Source: an uncultured Methylophilus sp. | Lineage (GTDB): Bacteria; Pseudomonadota; Gammaproteobacteria; Burkholderiales; Methylophilaceae | Reading direction: 5' to 3' | Length of the DNA stretch: 9,773 nucleotides | NCBI GenBank assembly: GCA_936943315.1 | Contig: CAKZJM010000226.1 | Coordinates: 1-9,773 of the forward strand | Shown: positions 6,833 through 9,773 of the stretch, in pieces | How the letters are laid out: each line of letters starts with the position of its first letter | Numbering within the stretch: the first letter of the stretch is position 1 | Notes under the pieces: generated by a model | The model's input: the letters and a program-made list of their open reading frames with translations, nothing else | Databases searched by the model: none | What the model was told of the DNA's origin: nothing | Program-made: the position numbers and the translations under genes

Positions 6833-7585
6833 TTAGGTCGTTTTTTTGCTGCGGCGCGTCTGCCAACCGATCAGGGACAAACCAGCGAACATCAATGCGA
6901 TATTCTCTGGCTCAGGCACGGCAGAGACATTCAGCAATGCGCTATAGCTAAATGGGCCAGCCACGATATTGGTGTTATTGCCACCAATCATGATGGTGTA
7001 GTCTCCGGCACCTAGCAAAAAGCGGCCAGTCACAATGTCGGTGGTGGTGGTAGCAGAGCCTTGATAAACAAAACTGCTGAGCACGCTGTCATCACCGGCA
7101 GCATCGCCATCTCCCCCCATTTTCCAATCGCCCAGTGCGTTCCAGACACCATCGGTGTCCGCAGAGGTTTTACCTGCCCCCAGGTTGGCTTGCGCCCAGC
7201 CATCACGCCAGACGGTAGAAGCTGCCGAGCTGTCATAATCAGCACTGGTCTGTGTGCCCGGCCAGACACCGCCTGTGCGCACAGCCCCCAGGCCAGCATA
7301 AATGGAGAATGCAGGCAGTAAATCCGCTGAAACGGCATCCACGGTGAAATCTACCCACGCTGCGTTCTGCAAGGTAAAACGGAATGCACGTGCCCCATGA
7401 CTGTCGCCCAAATTACCGCTGGCGGCATCCGCCCAGGCAAAGTTGTTTGTGGCAGTGGTGGCAATGCTGTTACTGGCATCAGCCAGGCCTGAGAATGTGC
7501 CAAAGTCACGGCCGGTATAGCTTAAATGCGCCCAGGCGCTTTGGGTTAAACCGAGCAATGCCAGGGCTAATAGTGTTTTTTTCAT
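6833..7585 (-). CDS. secreted PEP-CTERM protein with predicted N-terminal histidine
   Basis: 250 residues; ribosome site GAGGAT 9 bp before the ATG. Seen: signal peptide MKKTLLALALLGLTQSAWA (1-19) with an A-W-A cleavage motif, so the mature chain should start His-Leu-Ser-Tyr (H20). The only other histidine is H63 (GDSHGARAF). The body is Ala/Gly/Asp/Trp-rich, beta-type in appearance, and of no family I can name. The C-terminus has VPEPENIA (223-230), a hydrophobic helix (LMFAGLSLIGW) and RRSKK, a classic PEP-CTERM exosortase signal. Known: in copper proteins such as lytic polysaccharide monooxygenases and CopC, a mature N-terminal His plus a second His forms a copper site. Inference: a surface copper-binding protein feeding the receptor two genes downstream. 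The cleavage site and copper binding need testing. Confidence 0.87.
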   Translation of the reverse strand: MKKTLLALALLGLTQSAWAHLSYTGRDFGTFSGLADASNSIATTATNNFAWADAASGNLGDSHGARAFRFTLQNAAWVDFTVDAVSADLLPAFSIYAGLGAVRTGGVWPGTQTSADYDSSAASTVWRDGWAQANLGAGKTSADTDGVWNALGDWKMGGDGDAAGDDSVLSSFVYQGSATTTTDIVTGRFLLGAGDYTIMIGGNNTNIVAGPFSYSALLNVSAVPEPENIALMFAGLSLIGWQTRRSKKTT

Positions 7586-7630
7586 GTTGAACTTATCCTC
7601 AAATTTTTATCGTTGTTGTTAGCGATTTTT

Positions 7631-7645
7631 CTTTAGGAACTAAAG
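7631..7645. promoter_or_regulatory. candidate operator: inverted repeat upstream of the first PEP-CTERM gene
   Basis: CTTTAG-GAA-CTAAAG is a perfect 6-bp inverted repeat in the 75-bp gap between the small regulator and the PEP-CTERM gene. A site for that regulator is the simplest guess. No convincing -35/-10 pair was resolved here, and short inverted repeats arise by chance. Confidence 0.3.
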
Positions 7646-7660
7646 TAGATATCGCCAGTA

Positions 7661-7888
7661 TTAGTCTTGATTCGACTTCCAACTGATCAGGGCACTGAGT
7701 TCACAACCAAAGTAAACACAAAGTTTCGCGATGTGATCAGTACATGTGTTGTAATTAGGATTTGTAGAGATGCGATGCAAAGTTGTACGGCTGATGCCGG
7801 TAGCCTCAGCAATTTCTTTTATGGTGATGTGACGATTCCACTCCACCTGCTTGGCAAAAATCATGGCCTCTAGATTGATAAAAATCAC
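7661..7888 (-). CDS. small Cro/C1-type (XRE) helix-turn-helix regulator
   Basis: 75 residues, the usual size for the small single-domain Cro/C1 group. Start chosen at GTG 7888, with GGAG 7 bp upstream; this also gives the family's usual N-terminal helix (MIFINLEAMIFAKQ). The ATG at 7864 would remove it. Seen: the helix-turn-helix covers about residues 21-42, with IKEIAEATGISRTTLHRI. The C-terminal helix carries HIAKLCVYFGCELSALI, close to the family pattern of an LC..L.C segment before the end. Known: these proteins bind short operators as dimers, often beside their own gene. Inference: local control of the adjacent PEP-CTERM/receptor genes. It sits 75 bp before them and 63 bp after the DUF2946 gene, all on one strand. 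A metal-sensing role is not shown. Confidence 0.85.
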   Translation of the reverse strand: MIFINLEAMIFAKQVEWNRHITIKEIAEATGISRTTLHRISTNPNYNTCTDHIAKLCVYFGCELSALISWKSNQD

Positions 7889-7951
7889 GTCATCACTCCA
7901 TCAGCGCCTTACAAAGACGCAGCTTCAAATCCCTCCAGTCTCAGTGGAGCG

Positions 7952-8386
7952 TTAAATCGAAACGAGAGTGAAAGGCGGCGCTCGGGGACTGTTCGCAGTG
8001 AGATGAACACAGGCAAAAAATAGCGCTTGATAATGCCTGCATGTGTTATTTGCTTGGGGCTGTTGAAAAAGTGAGGCGGTGGAATCTGCTGCGGGGATAA
8101 AAATGTCATCCAAGGCCATGTAGCAAAATGGACAATGGTTCAAGTGATGAGAGAGTGAAACAGGCTTTTGTGAGGGCTGGTAGTCAATCAGGGTTGATCG
8201 TTGCTTGCCTTGCGTGGTAATGACTGTAATTAACAACTGACCAGATTGCCTGGAGCAGATTTCTTGGGCAAAACTTTTGCTATGTTGCGCAGGAAACGCA
8301 AGGGTGAGCGTGGGCAGAAGACTCACCATCAGCATCGCCGCTACGGCGAGCTTAGCAACGACTTTTGTGAGTGCCTTTGTAAACAT
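7952..8386 (-). CDS. DUF2946 family protein with HCxxC motif
   Basis: 144 residues. Seen: an N-terminal hydrophobic segment (about 11-30, AKLAVAAMLMVSLLPTLTLA) that acts as signal peptide or anchor, then C44, a cluster SHHLNHCPFC (79-88), C116, C126 and the family ending RAPP (135-138). This agrees with DUF2946, a proteobacterial family of unknown biochemistry whose genes are, as I recall, often near copper-related TonB receptors. The His/Cys cluster suggests metal binding in the periplasm (inference). The start is somewhat uncertain: the only ribosome-like GAGG abuts ATG 8386, but later starts would cut the signal peptide. It is first in the leftward cluster; a possible -10 (TATAGA, 8418-8423) lies upstream with no good -35. 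Confidence 0.8.
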   Translation of the reverse strand: MFTKALTKVVAKLAVAAMLMVSLLPTLTLAFPAQHSKSFAQEICSRQSGQLLITVITTQGKQRSTLIDYQPSQKPVSLSHHLNHCPFCYMALDDIFIPAADSTASLFQQPQANNTCRHYQALFFACVHLTANSPRAPPFTLVSI

Positions 8387-8414
8387 CCTCGCATATTAAT
8401 AATGTATTTACGAT

Positions 8415-8774
8415 TTATCTATATGGCCTCACTCGTCTATTCAGGCGACCGCTCTTGCCACATTTCGCCATGGTTTCTTTAAAGATACAGATTGTTCCGA
8501 AATTGGATAATGGAGTTCCTTTAAAATTAAATAAGTAAAACGCATGAAACTTAAGGCACAGAAGCGCAAAAAATGAAAGCGGACTGATTTTCATATCTTT
8601 ACATTTTTTGAGGGCTTGATATTGCTCCGCCGTTTTGATTCCTAGCAACGAGACGCCTATGAAGTTGAAGATATCGCGTAGATCAATCGGTGAACCAATG
8701 CTGAAAACGCCAAGCACATCTCCCGGATGCTTAACCCCGGCCCAAATGGCTGTGCCTAGCGACGACACAGACAC
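8415..8774 (-). CDS. doubtful open frame, possible hypothetical protein or remnant
   Basis: A 119-residue frame beginning at GTG with no clear ribosome site; a stop codon lies only five codons upstream in frame. Residues 1-60 (for example IDLRDIFNFIGVSLLG) look protein-like with ordinary codon use. The rest turns AT-rich, with Phe/Leu-rich and then basic sequence, and ends just before the DUF2946 gene's promoter region. I recognise no domain. It may be a decayed gene fragment or chance. It is the only candidate in the gap 8387-8946; the remainder of that gap shows nothing I can name beyond the hairpin near 8914. Confidence 0.25.
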   Translation of the reverse strand: MSVSSLGTAIWAGVKHPGDVLGVFSIGSPIDLRDIFNFIGVSLLGIKTAEQYQALKKCKDMKISPLSFFALLCLKFHAFYLFNFKGTPLSNFGTICIFKETMAKCGKSGRLNRRVRPYR

Positions 8775-8913
8775 TTGGAGATTTGTTCATCTAAGCAGTG
8801 ACTACAAGCAAATCATTAATCGTTGATGAAAATTCGGTTCTGCAAAGCCACCTACACCCCAGCCCAGCCAGCAAAATTGCGATTGCATGACTGTTGATAA
8901 GGGTAGAAACACT

Positions 8914-8938
8914 CCTTGACCAGCCCGGCTGGTCAAGG
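8914..8938 (-). terminator. strong hairpin after the AhpD-like gene
   Basis: CCTTGACCAGCC pairs perfectly with GGCTGGTCAAGG (8914-8925 and 8927-8938) around one unpaired base, so the physical loop is about five bases. It starts 8 bp after the gene's stop codon. The minus strand continues AGTGTTTCT, a weak T-tract, so termination may be imperfect. Confidence 0.6.
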
Positions 8939-8946
8939 GTTCAGGC

Positions 8947-9480
8947 TTATAACTGCACCACCGGGAAGTCAATGTCGGTGGCGGCGATATGGTTGGTATA
9001 GTTGGTCAGCGTGTTGAGGGCAACATGGGCAACGATTTCCACAATCAGGTCGTCTGTCACACCCGCGGCGCGCGCTTCGGCAATTTCGGCATCTGACACG
9101 ACTCCGCGTTGATGCACGATTTTCACAGCCAGCTTGGCGATGGCATCATTGAGTGGATCTGCTGATAAGCCGTTTCTCGCATCCTTAATCGCATCGGCAC
9201 TTAAACCCGCGCCTTTACCCAGCAAAGTGTGCGCTGAGACGCAATATTGGCAAGCATTGGCTTGACCAATGGCGAGCGCCAGGGTCTCACGCTGTTTTGC
9301 AGTTAACTGGCCATGTGTGAGCGCCTCAGAAAAAGCCAGATACGCATTTAATACCGCAGGCGATTGCGCAAAGGTAGCGAACAGATTAGGCACTGTGCCC
9401 AGTTTGGCTTTGACTGCGTCCAGCGTACTTGCCAGTTGACCAGTGGTTGCATTGCGGTTGATAGGTTGAATACGTGCCAT
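8947..9480 (-). CDS. AhpD-like/carboxymuconolactone decarboxylase family protein (probable peroxidase-type)
   Basis: 177 residues with AAGGAG 7 bp before the ATG. Seen: PNLFATFAQSPAVLNAYL (31-48), typical of this family's N-terminal helices, and the redox site ANACQYCVSAHT (75-86), a CxxC followed by His three residues later, as in AhpD-type alkylhydroperoxidase cores. The following helices complete the all-alpha fold. Known: AhpD-type proteins reduce peroxides through the Cys pair, whereas true carboxymuconolactone decarboxylases lack the CxxC-H site. Inference: a cytoplasmic thiol peroxidase or reductase of unknown substrate. It is divergent from an AraC-type gene, which probably controls it; no partner reductase (ahpC) is in view. 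Confidence 0.9.
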   Translation of the reverse strand: MARIQPINRNATTGQLASTLDAVKAKLGTVPNLFATFAQSPAVLNAYLAFSEALTHGQLTAKQRETLALAIGQANACQYCVSAHTLLGKGAGLSADAIKDARNGLSADPLNDAIAKLAVKIVHQRGVVSDAEIAEARAAGVTDDLIVEIVAHVALNTLTNYTNHIAATDIDFPVVQL

Positions 9481-9535
9481 GATGAATCTCCTTTAAGTGA
9501 ATGTGTGATGCGCTTTGTGCGCTGGAGACATCATG

Positions 9536-9584
9536 CGATACTACGCAATATTGATGGTATCGACTATTTAACCAAAAGTATCAT
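9536..9584. promoter_or_regulatory. repeated GTATC motifs in the divergent intergenic region
   Basis: CGATAC (9536-9541) and GTATCG (9557-9562) form an inverted repeat, and a third GTATC copy (AAGTATCATT) sits immediately before the regulator's ATG. This placement fits binding by the divergent AraC-type regulator. No clear promoter elements were resolved, and the motif is short. Confidence 0.3.
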
Positions 9585-9585
9585 T

Positions 9586-9773
9586 ATGGATCATTTAGCT
9601 CCTTTACTCAGGCAAATCACCCTGTCTGCACAATCCTTTTTTAGTGGTGAGTTATGTCAGTTGGTCTCTTTTGACCAGACGGCGGGGCATGTGCATATCT
9701 TAAAGTCAGGCAAAATCTCCATGACTGTACATAATGGCCCGCCTGCGGTGATTGATCAGCCCAGTGTGATCTT
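9586..9773 (+). CDS. AraC-family regulator, N-terminal cupin part (3' partial)
   Basis: The frame from ATG 9586 is open to the window end and gives 62 full codons. Seen: MDHLAPLLRQITLSAQSFFSG, then HVHILKSGKISM and VIDQPSVIF. This matches the start of AraC regulators with a cupin-type ligand domain (Cupin_6 type): a helical start, then LxxLxxG and a PSLLF-like strand. The C-terminal AraC helix-turn-helix domain would lie beyond the window, so the family call rests on the N-terminal pattern alone. The ribosome site is weak (AAAAG). It is divergent from the AhpD-like gene 105 bp away, an arrangement often seen for such regulators and their target oxidoreductases. Confidence 0.75.
   Translation, partial: MDHLAPLLRQITLSAQSFFSGELCQLVSFDQTAGHVHILKSGKISMTVHNGPPAVIDQPSVI

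Noticed and set aside
7661..7888. Cysteines of the small HTH protein as a copper-sensing site
   Set aside because: Two of the three (C57, C62) sit where this family usually has them, so they are not evidence of metal sensing.
7933..7949. CTCCA/TGGAG hairpin between the DUF2946 and HTH genes
   Set aside because: It has only five pairs and no T-run; it may be chance.
8635..8826. + strand open frame in the 8387-8946 gap
   Set aside because: It has no ribosome site or recognisable motif and overlaps the equally doubtful minus-strand frame.

Overview
The window looks like chromosomal DNA of a Gram-negative, probably betaproteobacterial organism. It encodes an outer-membrane TonB-dependent receptor, two secreted proteins with PEP-CTERM (exosortase) tails, a c-di-GMP phosphodiesterase and a DUF2946 protein. 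Moderate GC and PEP-CTERM sorting next to metal uptake would fit a methylotroph of the Methylophilaceae, but that assignment is inference. No rRNA, tRNA, CRISPR array or insertion sequence was seen.

Left part (1-3540). A 5'-truncated membrane protein with HAMP-like, degenerate GGDEF and intact EAL domains reads rightward. It converges on a leftward two-gene unit: a LexA/UmuD-like self-cleaving S24 protein and, two bases after its stop, an alpha/beta hydrolase. The S24 gene has a promoter-like sequence followed by two near-identical palindromic boxes 22 bp apart, just before its ATG. With no umuC beside it, this looks like an autoregulated, damage-responsive repressor rather than a polymerase V subunit.

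Centre (3583-8386, all leftward). A probable copper-acquisition cluster runs in transcription order: DUF2946 protein with an HCxxC motif; small Cro/C1-type regulator; PEP-CTERM protein whose predicted mature N-terminus is histidine; second PEP-CTERM protein with a Cys/Met cluster; and a TonB-dependent receptor with the CxxxM and HxM motifs known from the copper receptor OprC. Hairpins lie in both gaps between the last three genes. The one before the receptor is a perfect 12-bp stem followed by a U-run, so it could terminate most transcripts and keep receptor levels low. A terminator follows the receptor. The model is that surface proteins bind copper and pass it to the receptor; this rests on motifs and gene order only.

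Right part (8387-9773). A roughly 560-bp stretch holds only one doubtful leftward reading frame. An AhpD/carboxymuconolactone-decarboxylase-type protein (leftward, with a strong hairpin after its stop) is divergent from the 5' part of an AraC-type regulator with a cupin-like N-terminus, cut by the window end. The two share a 105-bp intergenic region and probably form a regulator-target pair.
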